A stretch of DNA of 64,000 nucleotides, taken from assembly GCA_947039275.1 (NCBI GenBank), contig CAMQYL010000008.1, forward strand, positions 1 to 64,000, written 5' to 3'. Source of the stretch: Amulumruptor sp947039275. Lineage in GTDB: Bacteria > Bacteroidota > Bacteroidia > Bacteroidales > Muribaculaceae. Each line of letters opens with the position of its first letter. Position 1 is the stretch's first letter. The notes beneath the pieces are model-generated. The model searched no databases and was not told where the DNA came from. It was given only the letters and a program-made list of their open reading frames with translations. A program made the translations under genes and the position numbers. This document shows positions 1 through 8,610 of the stretch, in pieces.

Positions 1-81
1 GCAAGAAAGAAGCCTCCGAAGGTACGAATTAAGTCTTCCGACCACTAGTGCCCTCTGGGACTATAGACAACGTATCAGTTT

Positions 82-2397
82 TCAGAATCTGCTTTTGTCG
101 GTATTTGCGGCGCCACGACCTTTGTAGCGCGAACGCGCGGAGTTGAAATTGTATCTGACGGTGAGCGACAGGTCGCGTGTGTCAAGGATTTTATTGGTGG
201 AGATGGTGCTCATGGCGTCGTATAATGTTATGTCTTGCCGCCATGTGTCAAACACATCGTTGAGCTGCAATTTCACGCTCCACGTGTCATCGGCAAAGGA
301 TTTATACAATCCGAGATTGCACTGCCAATAGGCTTTCAGATAGAAATTGTCACCGTTGCCTGATGTTCTTACCGAAAACTCAACGTTAAGCCACATATCC
401 CACGGAAGACGCAAAGCGTTGTCGAAGCGGAATATCCCCAACGGACGGTCCAACTTGACCGTTTCGCCGACATGCACCATCTTGAAATCCTGTGCATTTA
501 CACCAGCCATGACTGACGGATGCCAGCAGCCGAAGAATGTAGGAGCATAGTTGATGTAAGCACCGTAAGTATTGAACCTCGGCATATTGACCATCGTCAA
601 CAGAGTGACACCGTTGCCACCGGGATATTCCGATGTCTGCCACATGAAATAATTCTTTGTCGAGCAGTATTCCAGTTCTACTACCAAGTCCTTCCATGAC
701 ACGGAGGCTGAGATATAATCACGATACACGGAGCGCAGATTGGGATTGCCTGACTCGTAGGTGTATCTGTCGATATATTTCACAGCCGAACTGAGCTGTT
801 CGAATGCCGGACGAGATGTCTTTCTCATATATGAGATACGGGCATTAACGTTTCCAACAGGAAATGCCAGAGAAGCCGATGGAGCGAAATTATGGTACCT
901 GCGGCTCTGGTCTTCGCGGAGCACTCCGTATTGCCAATACTTCGAGTCTGTGTATTCCCAACGTAACCCCGCGCTCGCCGACACACTTCCGAAGGTCTGC
1001 TCTGCCTCAGCAAACAGAGCTGTAGTGGTTTCGCTTATCCTTATGTCATTGTCAATTATGTACGCAGCATCGCCATCATACCTGTCAGTGCGACGTATGT
1101 TGCTCACTTCCGACCCAAATCTCACATCACCTTTACACACCGGGAATGATACCATGACATTACCGGCAAGCAGACGGTTGTCCACATCATTGAGGGTCGT
1201 AAAGTCACGCATCGGATTTATGGTAGAGATTTCCTGCTCTGCATTATGACGGTCATTTATCTGCCATAGGGCATCAAAATTGGCAGAAAGATGCCACTTG
1301 CCAATCTCGCCGCTGTAGTATGCGCTCAGCAGATGCTGGCGGTTATGACGTCTGGAATCAGTGAAATTTTCAAGTGTTTCAGCATACAGACCATCTATGT
1401 AACGGTCGGCAAAAGAACTGCCATTGATCGTGGACGGTTTGAAGGAAAAATCGTAATAGAGACCGAAATTATGTGATGGCATACTGTAGTTCATCCCGAC
1501 CTTTCCCTGATAGACAGGATATTTCGCGAAATCGCGACCATAGCTGTTTTGGCGCACAATGCCCGATTTGAGATACTGCGTGGTATGAGTTGAAGCCCCG
1601 GGACGTTCACGGTAATTCTCGTAATTCAGCATGCCGAAAAGGTCAAAACCGTTTTTACGCCAGTTGAAATTCACCTGCTCAAACATATACGCATAATGCT
1701 TGTAACCGACAGTGGTGCGGTCATTGACCGAGAAGCCCTGACCCACGGGAGCTACCGTCGTGATCCGTATCACGGCGTTGACCGTCGAAGCATATCTTGC
1801 ACCCGGATTGGTCACGACATCCACGCTCTTTATCTGCGTCGAAGCGAGCTGGTCAAGCTCCGACATGTCACGTACTTGTCTGCCGTTGATATATATGAGC
1901 GGTGTCCCTTTGCCCAAGACCTCAATCTCCGACCCCGACTTGGCGACAAAAGGCATCTTGCCGAGCACTTCGAGGGCGGTGCCAGTATTAGCGAGATATG
2001 TACCAGATATAGCCACCTGCACCCCATCGTCTTTCAGCTTCGCAACAGGACGCGAACCCTTTACCTCGACCTCTCCAAGCATAAACGATGAAGGGGTAAG
2101 GATAATGTCACCTAAGTTTGATTCTGGATTGTCTATCGTCTTCGTTTCAAACCCCATCGCCGAGACTCGCAGAAATGCAGGGGAGCCGTTGCCTATGATA
2201 GCAAACGCACCTGTCTCATCAGTCACCGTCCCACCGATCAAGGTGGAATCATTCAGAGATTGCAGAGTCACATTGGCAAACTCTACAGGGTTGCCGCAAT
2301 CGTCTTTCACTCGTCCCTCATAGGTCGGAGTCGCCGCAATGAGAGTGTTGAAGTTCAGGCAGAGCAATAGCCCTGCCATTAATCTGGTTAATGACAT
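82..2397 (-). CDS. Outer-membrane beta-barrel protein with carboxypeptidase-like N-domain
   Basis: A 771-residue protein predicted to sit in the outer membrane. A signal peptide (about residues 1-22, cut near LIAA) is followed by a carboxypeptidase-regulatory-like beta-sandwich (about 25-105, with GRVKDDCGNPVEFANVTL), a plug-like segment (about 110-215, with LEVLGKMPFV and PLIYINGRQV) and a long barrel rich in aromatic strands to the C-terminus. This is the architecture of the Bacteroidetes OMP beta-barrel family (PF14905 type), which resembles TonB-dependent receptors; its ligand cannot be read from sequence. It is the last gene of an operon with an ECF sigma factor and an anti-sigma-like protein, 33 bases behind the latter. 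Unlike most SusC proteins it has no SusD partner beside it. The family assignment is firm; transport of a specific substrate is not claimed. Confidence 0.85.
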   Translation of the reverse strand: MSLTRLMAGLLLCLNFNTLIAATPTYEGRVKDDCGNPVEFANVTLQSLNDSTLIGGTVTDETGAFAIIGNGSPAFLRVSAMGFETKTIDNPESNLGDIILTPSSFMLGEVEVKGSRPVAKLKDDGVQVAISGTYLANTGTALEVLGKMPFVAKSGSEIEVLGKGTPLIYINGRQVRDMSELDQLASTQIKSVDVVTNPGARYASTVNAVIRITTVAPVGQGFSVNDRTTVGYKHYAYMFEQVNFNWRKNGFDLFGMLNYENYRERPGASTHTTQYLKSGIVRQNSYGRDFAKYPVYQGKVGMNYSMPSHNFGLYYDFSFKPSTINGSSFADRYIDGLYAETLENFTDSRRHNRQHLLSAYYSGEIGKWHLSANFDALWQINDRHNAEQEISTINPMRDFTTLNDVDNRLLAGNVMVSFPVCKGDVRFGSEVSNIRRTDRYDGDAAYIIDNDIRISETTTALFAEAEQTFGSVSASAGLRWEYTDSKYWQYGVLREDQSRRYHNFAPSASLAFPVGNVNARISYMRKTSRPAFEQLSSAVKYIDRYTYESGNPNLRSVYRDYISASVSWKDLVVELEYCSTKNYFMWQTSEYPGGNGVTLLTMVNMPRFNTYGAYINYAPTFFGCWHPSVMAGVNAQDFKMVHVGETVKLDRPLGIFRFDNALRLPWDMWLNVEFSVRTSGNGDNFYLKAYWQCNLGLYKSFADDTWSVKLQLNDVFDTWRQDITLYDAMSTISTNKILDTRDLSLTVRYNFNSARSRYKGRGAANTDKSRF

Positions 2398-2430
2398 TGT
2401 GATTATATGATTAATTGGTTTATGATTTCC

Positions 2431-3591
2431 CTATAGTCCGCCCACGACAACCCAGCCGCCTGTGTCAGTCCTCTGTAACGCTATGTTATGGCGATACCGT
2501 GTGCCGTCACGAAGTTCAAGTGTGTACGGGACAAAAATCGAATTTCCAGAGCCGGAAGTGAATGACCGCCCTATTGAAATCAGTTTTGACCCGCGCAGAC
2601 TCTCCCGATATGCCGCATCCGCCCACTCGCGTGGCATCATCCGGCTGAGTATTCCCTCATCCCAGTCGGCAAAGGCGTTCAAAACGGTAGAAGCAGCCTC
2701 CTCGGCACTAAGTCCCTTCAAGCCATCCGGCTGCTCGTCGGTCTCTATGAACCGTATGCCGTCAGGCAGCACGCATATGTTTTCTTTTGTCTGCTGATTA
2801 TATTTAATCTCTGACACTTTAAGCACCTCGACTTCACGACCACCTGAAACGACGCTGACCGTGGCGCTTTTCAGCCTCTTTGATTCAGCATCAATCACGT
2901 ATCTTCTGACATTCTCCGACTCAGCGATTGAGGTGTTGAGCAAATACGGATTTTCAAAATTTCCCTGCGGAGCGGCATGGCAGGTAAGTATGATGTCGCC
3001 ATCTTTCTTGTCTATCTTATAATCTGCCTTGTTGCCATTTGTGCAGTTGTCTGACTCATATTCAAGTATCTTCCGAGGCGTCAGCAAAGTTGCCAGATAC
3101 CCCAGGATGTTTTCATAGTCTGAACTCTTAATATGCCATCCCAGTCGCAGCGAGGGCATCCACGTATAGATGTCCCTGCCTGTGCCTGTAGCCACACGTT
3201 CTCCCTTGTCGATGCGCCACCGCAGCAGCGAGTCAGCATCGGCAATACGCACATGGTGCCTGACAAAATCCTCATTCATGTCGATATAGCGGAAGTTTTC
3301 CACGGGACGAGTCCTCACCTCAACGGTCATATCGACAGTCTCGGCATGGCGGAAAGCGTCTATGGCTTCAGCAAGGACCGACTTAGCCGACAGCCCCGAT
3401 GGCAGCAGCACGAAAAGCATGACAGCGGCAGCCGCGGTCATAATGCACAGACTGCCGACCATCCATCTCCTCGCTTCATGTTTCCTGCGCTCCTGAGCGA
3501 GAGCCGAACGGACTTTTTCACGAAGACCATCCGAAGCCTTGATGTCACGGCAGGGCTTCAACAGGTTTCTTATATCTTTGTAATCATCCAT
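2431..3591 (-). CDS. Membrane-anchored anti-sigma-factor-like protein
   Basis: A 386-residue protein with a short cytoplasmic N-terminus (about residues 1-43), one transmembrane helix (about 44-68, with LCIMTAAAAVMLFVLLP) and a large extracytoplasmic domain. The latter begins SAKSVLAEAIDAFRHAETVDM, recalling the outer-membrane-lipoprotein/sigma-regulator fold in which a beta half-barrel follows a helix. The start lies one base after the stop of the ECF sigma gene, so the two are translationally linked. Position and topology argue that it restrains that sigma factor and senses an envelope signal; this is inference, as no zinc-binding anti-sigma HxxxCxxC motif is visible. C-terminal residues about 290-386 look like a separate NTF2-like unit (FADWDEGILSRMMPREW and so on). 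Confidence 0.65.
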   Translation of the reverse strand: MDDYKDIRNLLKPCRDIKASDGLREKVRSALAQERRKHEARRWMVGSLCIMTAAAAVMLFVLLPSGLSAKSVLAEAIDAFRHAETVDMTVEVRTRPVENFRYIDMNEDFVRHHVRIADADSLLRWRIDKGERVATGTGRDIYTWMPSLRLGWHIKSSDYENILGYLATLLTPRKILEYESDNCTNGNKADYKIDKKDGDIILTCHAAPQGNFENPYLLNTSIAESENVRRYVIDAESKRLKSATVSVVSGGREVEVLKVSEIKYNQQTKENICVLPDGIRFIETDEQPDGLKGLSAEEAASTVLNAFADWDEGILSRMMPREWADAAYRESLRGSKLISIGRSFTSGSGNSIFVPYTLELRDGTRYRHNIALQRTDTGGWVVVGGL

Positions 3592-3592
3592 G

Positions 3593-4093
3593 CTATGACA
3601 TTTTATTGGTTAGATACAGTTTTCTTAATTTATCCATCCCTGCTTTATACCGCGACTTGGCAGTAGACTGCGGGATGGAGAGGATGCTACTGATTTCCAC
3701 AAACGAGAGGTTGTCGACCACATTCATCCTTATGACCTCAGCCTCACGTGGATGCAGACTGTCAAGACACATGTTTATCCGCTCCGCATCCTCCCTGTCA
3801 AGCCCATCAGCCCCACCGTCCTCCACGTCCAAGCCCTCAATCCGTACCAGCTCCCTTTGCCCCCTCCGTGTCCGGTCAAGACAAAGATTGTGCACGATTC
3901 TGAACAGATAGAGCCTGACACCCTCAGGCTTAATCGCCCCAGTATCCTTCTCCAGAAACCGCAATATGGCATCATAGACAAGATCCTCAGCCTCATCCCG
4001 GTCGCCCAACCGATAATAGGCAAACCTGACAAGGTAATCAAGATTGCTCTCGATTACCCTGCTGATGATGTCGCGTCGTCTCTTCTTAAACAT
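3593..4093 (-). CDS. ECF RNA polymerase sigma factor
   Basis: A 166-residue sigma-70 family protein of the extracytoplasmic-function group. Region 2 covers about residues 15-80 (YYRLGDRDEAEDLVYDAILRFL, then LYLFRIVHNLCLDRTRR) and region 4 about 105-160 (HPREAEVIRMNVVDNLSFVEI, helix-turn-helix ending IPQSTAKSRYKAGMDKLR). The length is normal for the family, with no extra domain. It is the first gene of a three-gene operon with an anti-sigma-like membrane protein and an outer-membrane barrel. In Bacteroidetes such trios usually let an outer-membrane event tune transcription of the same locus. No clear Bacteroidetes housekeeping promoter was found just upstream, compatible with autoregulation from an alternative promoter. 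Confidence 0.9.
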   Translation of the reverse strand: MFKKRRRDIISRVIESNLDYLVRFAYYRLGDRDEAEDLVYDAILRFLEKDTGAIKPEGVRLYLFRIVHNLCLDRTRRGQRELVRIEGLDVEDGGADGLDREDAERINMCLDSLHPREAEVIRMNVVDNLSFVEISSILSIPQSTAKSRYKAGMDKLRKLYLTNKMS

Positions 4094-4262
4094 ACAGTCC
4101 TATCATTGATGCTTCTACCAAATAAGACGCACCATCCCCCACCTCCGACGACCCACAACCGTTAAAAATCCCTAAACCACCCCACAAAATTGCAGTTTTA
4201 GATGTAGGATCGCGACTTCTACTGATCAATCTTTGGGTGGTTATGTAAGAAAATCGGAATAG

Positions 4263-4350
4263 TGTAGGGACATGCCGTGGCATGTCCGCCCATCAGGCGT
4301 TGCATTTGCGAGTGCTGCTGAAAGCGGACATGCCACGGCATGTCCCTACA
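4263..4350. repeat. Inverted REP pair (BIME-like)
   Basis: Two 27-nt units, 4263-4289 on plus and 4324-4350 on minus, each with the head TGTAGGGAC and a palindrome GGACATGCC/GGCATGTCC. A 34-nt spacer separates them. They face each other, so the whole block can fold into one long hairpin. Confidence 0.9.
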
Positions 4351-4476
4351 AGAGTTATACAGTGTTTTAGCATAGCAATTGAGGCAATCTCATTTTGTCA
4401 GCCATATGCAGTAAAAGATTGACTGGCAGTAGGATCGCGACCCAATAGTTCACCTAAGCAGAGATGACACAATACG

Positions 4477-4594
4477 ACCCCAGGCGGGGTCGCATATATT
4501 AGGCATGGGTCATACAAGCCGTTTAGGCCTGTATGACCCATGTTACTGTCACGCCACCGATTTCCGCCACTGTAGGTGGCGCACAGCTCCTGCG
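4477..4594. repeat. Dispersed hairpin repeat, copy 1
   Basis: About 118 bp nearly duplicated at 10161-10276. It contains two stems: ATGGGTCATACA paired with TGTATGACCCAT (4504-4541), and GCCACC paired with GGTGGC (4553-4580). The segment ends in a conserved GCGCACAGCTCCTGCG. It does not encode a shared protein and carries no transposase. Confidence 0.75.
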
Positions 4595-4617
4595 GGAATT
4601 TGTCAAGATACGAATGG

Positions 4618-6003
4618 TCAGGAAAGCTTGATCAGTTCGGGCACATAGCCCTTGACTTCGCGGAGCTCTTCTTCACCGGGAAGTGCCACTTCGGCATCCC
4701 TGTCAGAGAATATCATTGCCACCTTGTTACCGGTCTCATCGTCGGTCTTGAGGACGACAAGTATCTCGGCATCATCCTTGCGGTAACGGTCAAATTCATT
4801 GCGACCGCGCCACATCGCAGGATTATCACGGCGGAAATTCATGACATCGCAAACGTAATTGAACAGGCGGCGTTCACGGTCATCATCAGCCTTGAGATGC
4901 CCTGAAGTTCTGGAAGCATTGTCAGGCTGGCTGCCGTCACAGTCGCGCGACAAGTCGGCGAACTCGTCCCCGTAATAAAGTGTGACAGGGCCAGGATAGC
5001 CTGCCAAAATGGCAAACCTCGTCATTAGATTAATCTCGTCACCGTCATCATAGAAATTGTCACCGACCCTCACGCCGTCATGATTGCTTAAAAACAGGTT
5101 GGGCAACACGTCTTCAGGGTAATAGCCTCGCTCAGAAGGCGAGGAATACACTCTTACAACATCGTCCCAGCCGTTGTCAAGTCCTCCGTAGCCCTGACCG
5201 TCCATGGCTCCGCTTATAAGCTGCTTGCCATCGAAGTCAAATGCGCTCTTGAGCCCTCCATCGCGGAAAATCCTGCTGCTGATGCCCCCGGCATCGCTCC
5301 AGTCCTCACCGACCATATATCCCAACACTCCCCATTTCTTCCCTTCGCTTCTTCTCTTCTCACACAACTCCCTTACAGCTGCGGATATCTCGCACCAGTA
5401 ATTATGTCCTTCCTGACACAGCTGATATGCCTGGTCGAAGCGCCATCCGTCAATCTCAAACTTCTCGATCCAATATGTAGCCACCTCCTTAAAATAGTCA
5501 AGCGATTCGGGATACTTCACATTCCCCTCTCCGCCATCTTCGCCGCGGTCGCTGAGCGCAGGAGTGGAATCTATCTCATGCCCTGACGGCGAAGGCTTGT
5601 CGACACCGCCATGATGCCCAAAAACTCCGTCAAGAAACACATACAGCCCTCTTTCATGAGCTTTCTCCACCAGTTCCCTCAAATCGTCCTCAGTACCGAA
5701 GTGAGGGTCGATCTTGAAGTAGTCTTTGGCAAAATAGCCTGTAGCCTGGAGTTTTTCACCTCCAAAGGCACCCGTGCTGTCAAATATCGGCGTGAGCCAC
5801 AAAGCAGTGGCACCGATGCGCACCATATGGTCCAAAGCGTCTATAACGCCTCTGATATTCCCGTCTTTCCTCTCCCCCTCAGGCCCCCACAGGCTGTCAT
5901 ATCCGTCAGCCCCTTCAGTATTATGAAGAAACGAACCGACCATCACCTGATAGATGGCGAGAGATCTCCAATCCTTACAAACATTGTCATGTGCATTTTC
6001 CAT
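4618..6003 (-). CDS. GH13 alpha-amylase family protein, cytoplasmic
   Basis: A 461-residue glycoside hydrolase of family 13 with a (beta/alpha)8 barrel from about residue 14. The conserved regions are visible: region I DGVFGHH (125-131), region II GWRFDQAYQL (186-195, nucleophile Asp190), region III GEDW (232-235, acid/base Glu233) and region IV FLSNHD (304-309, Asp309). There is no signal peptide, so it should act on intracellular or imported alpha-glucans, maltodextrin or trehalose-type sugars; the exact specificity is not readable. The C-terminal domain is short (about 400-461). It stands alone, with REP and repeat DNA downstream and a broken gene upstream. Confidence 0.88.
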   Translation of the reverse strand: MENAHDNVCKDWRSLAIYQVMVGSFLHNTEGADGYDSLWGPEGERKDGNIRGVIDALDHMVRIGATALWLTPIFDSTGAFGGEKLQATGYFAKDYFKIDPHFGTEDDLRELVEKAHERGLYVFLDGVFGHHGGVDKPSPSGHEIDSTPALSDRGEDGGEGNVKYPESLDYFKEVATYWIEKFEIDGWRFDQAYQLCQEGHNYWCEISAAVRELCEKRRSEGKKWGVLGYMVGEDWSDAGGISSRIFRDGGLKSAFDFDGKQLISGAMDGQGYGGLDNGWDDVVRVYSSPSERGYYPEDVLPNLFLSNHDGVRVGDNFYDDGDEINLMTRFAILAGYPGPVTLYYGDEFADLSRDCDGSQPDNASRTSGHLKADDDRERRLFNYVCDVMNFRRDNPAMWRGRNEFDRYRKDDAEILVVLKTDDETGNKVAMIFSDRDAEVALPGEEELREVKGYVPELIKLS

Positions 6004-6138
6004 ATGTCTGATATTTTTAAGGTTAAATGTCTGTCATAACGGAATGCCTAAACACGACATTCTGTCAATCTGAAACTTGATTTAAGCATAACAGTCTTTC
6101 AGCCGTTTAGTTCAACCCCCCGTCCACCCCCCTGTGAC

Positions 6139-6627
6139 TTATACAATTGAATCTGAGATAGGCATACTGTAATGACGTTGATAGTTCATAGTGGCTGATG
6201 ATGGAGAAGCATTTGCATAGCAATAGAGGCAACAGTGTGGGCAGGTGTTATAGGTGCCGATGTCTTTTGACAAGATGCAGCCGCAGGCTTTGCGCTGGCC
6301 GGAATCAGGTTTGGCTCCATATAGAAAGTTTTGAAGGACAGCATCGTCGGGCGAAAGGAGTGCTATGAGGTCAGGATCAATGCAGCGATTGTGCTCGATA
6401 CCGCATTCCGATAGTTCGATAGTTTCGGCGCATGTGGCGAGTGTGTACCCCCATCTTTTGAGATTTATATCAAATGCCGGAATATCCGTCGCACGGCTCG
6501 CCGACACAATCACCGGCGCTTGTGCCTGCACTTGCTGCCCGTCACCTGCAATTATGGTTGTGTGGTCGTGTTTCAGAAAAGTAGCTTTAGATCTTTTTGC
6601 AAAATTACAGACAGATATGGGCAACAA
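6139..6627 (-). pseudogene. Internally deleted DUF1848 protein
   Basis: The 162-residue frame carries the two ends of a DUF1848 protein joined together. Residues about 40-53 match the family start (VIVSASRATDIPAF). From about residue 55 it jumps to the family's late part (TLATCAETIELSECGI, CID) and the cysteine-rich end KACGCILSKDIGTYNTCPHC followed by CLYCYAN, which resembles a metal-cluster site. DUF1848 proteins are usually near 300 residues; the middle 150 or so (including the expected TKNP and WRYDP segments) are missing without a frameshift. The N-terminal 38 residues look unlike the family. I read it as a deletion derivative, probably inactive; a real short variant is the alternative. 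Confidence 0.65.
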
Positions 6628-6779
6628 TACGGTACAGTCGCAATAATATAAATTAATTCTATGGATATTCCTCCTCTATATAAAAATACAATATCATAGC
6701 TGAATTATATACAAACAAATCTAAAATATCCCGCCAAAATTACAAATATATTTTGCCATCCGAGGCTATAAAACACCAA

Positions 6780-6810
6780 CCATAGGAACAAATCATTTTG
6801 GTTCCTATGG
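6780..6810 (-). terminator. Hairpin after the DUF2795 gene
   Basis: Stem CCATAGGAAC / GTTCCTATGG with an 11-base loop, 33 bases downstream of the DUF2795 stop on the minus strand, followed in that sense by a T-rich stretch (TTGGTGTTTTAT). Likely a rho-independent terminator, though the T-tract is weak. Confidence 0.55.
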
Positions 6811-6843
6811 CTGGCTATAAGTGATTTATGTGAATTTCCTGTC

Positions 6844-7065
6844 TTAGTATTCGTCCTCGTTGAAGAGGAAGTCTTCTTTGGAGGGGTAGTCGGGCCAGAT
6901 GTCTTCGATGCTTTCGTAGGTGTCGCCTTCGTCCTCGATTTCCTGGAGGTTCTCGATGACCTCGAGAGGTGCGCCCGAACGCATCGCGTAGTCTATCAGC
7001 TCGTCCTTGGTGGCGGGCCAGGGAGCATCTTCAAGTTTTGAAGCCAGTTCAAGTGTCCAATACAT
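6844..7065 (-). CDS. DUF2795 small acidic protein
   Basis: A 73-residue acidic protein starting MYWTLELASKLEDAPWPATK and ending PSKEDFLFNEDEY. The sequence is characteristic of a small, highly conserved Bacteroidetes family annotated DUF2795. It has a helical N-terminal half (about 1-45) and an acidic tail. Its function is unknown to me. It lies 89 bases behind the cobalamin adenosyltransferase gene on the same strand, and that pairing recurs in Bacteroidales as far as I recall. A hairpin follows the stop. Confidence 0.85.
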   Translation of the reverse strand: MYWTLELASKLEDAPWPATKDELIDYAMRSGAPLEVIENLQEIEDEGDTYESIEDIWPDYPSKEDFLFNEDEY

Positions 7066-7154
7066 AGTTATACTGTTTGTGTCGTGGGTTATAGGTTGAT
7101 TATTTTGTCCGCTGTCATATCTTTAACGCAGCAACAGCCGCGAAATATGCATGC

Positions 7155-7718
7155 TTAACAATTTTTATCCCACAGGATCTCGTTGACCTGACGGTACATA
7201 TTGTTGAAGCGGGCGAATACGAAGAGGAAGTCACTCAGGCGGTTGATGAAACGGAGCACCATCGGGTCGATGTATGTTTCCTCAGCGAGACCTACGATGC
7301 GACGCTCGCAGCGACGGCACATGGTGCGGCATACATGGATCTGGGCTGCGGTGCCTGTGCCACCAGGGAGGATGAATCCGGTCATGGGAGGCAATCCCTC
7401 GTCAAGGTGGTCGATGGCGTTTTCGATGCGCTCTACAGTGGCAAGGGTGATACCGTCACATTCGTGGCGCTCGCCTGCCGGATAGGGAGTAGCCAAGTAT
7501 GCACCTATGTTCATCAGCTTGTGCTGGCAATAGATGATCAGGTCGTGAGCCTGCTGGTCAAGGGTGGGAAATGTGGCAAGCACGCCGAGGTTGGCGTTAA
7601 GTTCGTCTACCGAGCCATAAGCCTCCACGCGGATGTCATTCTTCTTTGTGCGGACACCGCCCACGAGCGAAGTCGTGCCGTTGTCACCTGTACATGTGTA
7701 AACAAGACTCTTTGTCAT
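7155..7718 (-). CDS. ATP:cob(I)alamin adenosyltransferase, PduO type
   Basis: A 187-residue enzyme that transfers the adenosyl group of ATP to cob(I)alamin to make coenzyme B12. Visible PduO-type signatures are TGDNGTTSLVGG (about 10-21, ATP-binding loop), YGSVDELNANLG (about 34-45), the CRRCERRI segment (about 134-141) and INRLSDFLFVFARFNN (about 158-173). The length is normal for the trimeric five-helix family. No B12 synthesis genes sit nearby, so it may serve salvage for adenosylcobalamin enzymes such as methylmalonyl-CoA mutase (inference). A REP pair lies just upstream. Confidence 0.92.
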   Translation of the reverse strand: MTKSLVYTCTGDNGTTSLVGGVRTKKNDIRVEAYGSVDELNANLGVLATFPTLDQQAHDLIIYCQHKLMNIGAYLATPYPAGERHECDGITLATVERIENAIDHLDEGLPPMTGFILPGGTGTAAQIHVCRTMCRRCERRIVGLAEETYIDPMVLRFINRLSDFLFVFARFNNMYRQVNEILWDKNC

Positions 7719-7758
7719 TGCGTATCTATGTTGTGTTAGTTGAAGTTGTGTTTATTCC

Positions 7759-7841
7759 TGTAGGGACATGCCGTGGCATGTCCGCCAATGAAGGCGTTTT
7801 ATACGTTGCCGCAAGCGGACATGCCATGGCATGTCCCTACA
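7759..7841. repeat. Inverted REP pair
   Basis: Units at 7759-7785 (plus) and 7815-7841 (minus). The minus unit has the central variant CCATGG instead of CCACGG. The block begins 3 bases beyond the mscL stop codon and ends before the adenosyltransferase start. Confidence 0.9.
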
Positions 7842-7844
7842 CAA

Positions 7845-8303
7845 CTATTTCTTGACAGCGTTCTGCTGCTGTTCTTCGCGGAGCAGGTCGCGGATCTCGG
7901 TCAGCAGCTTCTCCTCGGCGGTGGGTTCTGCGGGAGCTTCGGCGGCGATTTCCTCCTCCACTTCCTTCTTCTTACGCAGGTTGTTCATAAACTTGATCAT
8001 GATGAAGATGCAGAACGCCACGATGATAAAATCAACGATAGTCTGGATCCATGTGCCCCAGTTCATCGCCACCTCGGGAGTGATGACGGCACCCTGCGCA
8101 TCCGTGACAGCCTTCTGGATCACCCACTTGTAGTCAGTGAAATTCATGCCGCCTGTGGCAACGCCTACAAGAGGCATGATTATATCGTCAACGAGCGATG
8201 AAACGATCTTGCCGAAAGCGGCACCGATAACCACGCCGACAGCCATGTCGATGACATTGCCGCGCATCGCAAATTCCTTGAATTCCTTTAATAGGTTGCT
8301 CAT
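7845..8303 (-). CDS. mscL: Large-conductance mechanosensitive channel
   Basis: A 152-residue inner-membrane channel that opens under high membrane tension to release solutes during hypo-osmotic shock. The N-terminal amphipathic helix and first membrane helix are plain (EFKEFAMRGNVIDMAVGVVI, about 7-26), with a glycine/alanine-rich pore lining. The second membrane helix is about 82-106 (TIVDFIIVAFCIFIMIKFMN), and a charged C-terminal coiled bundle follows (about 109-152). The length fits MscL. The gene is monocistronic, with a REP pair immediately behind the stop. Confidence 0.96.
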   Translation of the reverse strand: MSNLLKEFKEFAMRGNVIDMAVGVVIGAAFGKIVSSLVDDIIMPLVGVATGGMNFTDYKWVIQKAVTDAQGAVITPEVAMNWGTWIQTIVDFIIVAFCIFIMIKFMNNLRKKKEVEEEIAAEAPAEPTAEEKLLTEIRDLLREEQQQNAVKK

Positions 8304-8610
8304 GATTCTTATATTTAAAAATGTGGGTTGTACTTAACATGCGGAAATATCAGTGTCACGTCCTCAAGTTCGCGTAATCCGTTGACTCCGTTGCATATAG
8401 GTCTATAGACCCCTCTATGGAAGCGCAAAATTAATAAAATTATGTGACTGATAGTGAAATTTGCCGTCAAATTTATCTTTTCAACAGTATTTAACACACG
8501 AAAGTTCCCTCAAAAACAGAATATTGCCAAATTTTCTCTAACTTTGTGGGCGGAAAACTCCGTGGTTTCCGCTCATTTTTAGAAACTTTCGTTTTTACAA
8601 CTTAATAACT
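8304..8610. other. Intergenic region upstream of gap
   Basis: A 307-bp gap between the divergent mscL and gap genes. It holds the probable gap promoter at 8539-8546 and a 60-base leader. A 60-codon frame on the minus strand (8315-8497) has no recognisable features and is not called. Nothing else is evident. Confidence 0.5.
8539..8546 (+). promoter_or_regulatory. Probable -7 box of gap
   Basis: TAACTTTG matches the Bacteroidetes -7 consensus TAnnTTTG, about 65 bases before the gap start. No good TTG -33 element was seen at the expected distance. Confidence 0.45.

Larger units (their letters stand above)
4094..4617. other. 524-bp intergenic region rich in repeats
   Basis: No credible gene. 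It holds an inverted REP pair (4263-4350), one copy of a long dispersed hairpin repeat (4477-4594), and two GTAG-headed words GTAGGATCGCGAC at 4204-4216 and 4429-4441 that look like decayed REP-like units (GTAG followed by a TCGCGA palindrome). Confidence 0.7.

Noticed and set aside
4263..4350. CRISPR array as an explanation for the repeated palindromes
   Set aside because: The units are scattered over 56 kb as singles or facing pairs, with no regular spacers and no cas genes.
4371..4390. Short resemblance to the DUF1848 cysteine segment near 6210
   Set aside because: About 17 of 18 bases match, but the similarity stops at once on both sides; likely chance.
8315..8497. 60-codon minus-strand frame upstream of mscL
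   Set aside because: No signature, no promoter or ribosome cue, and located in a regulatory gap.
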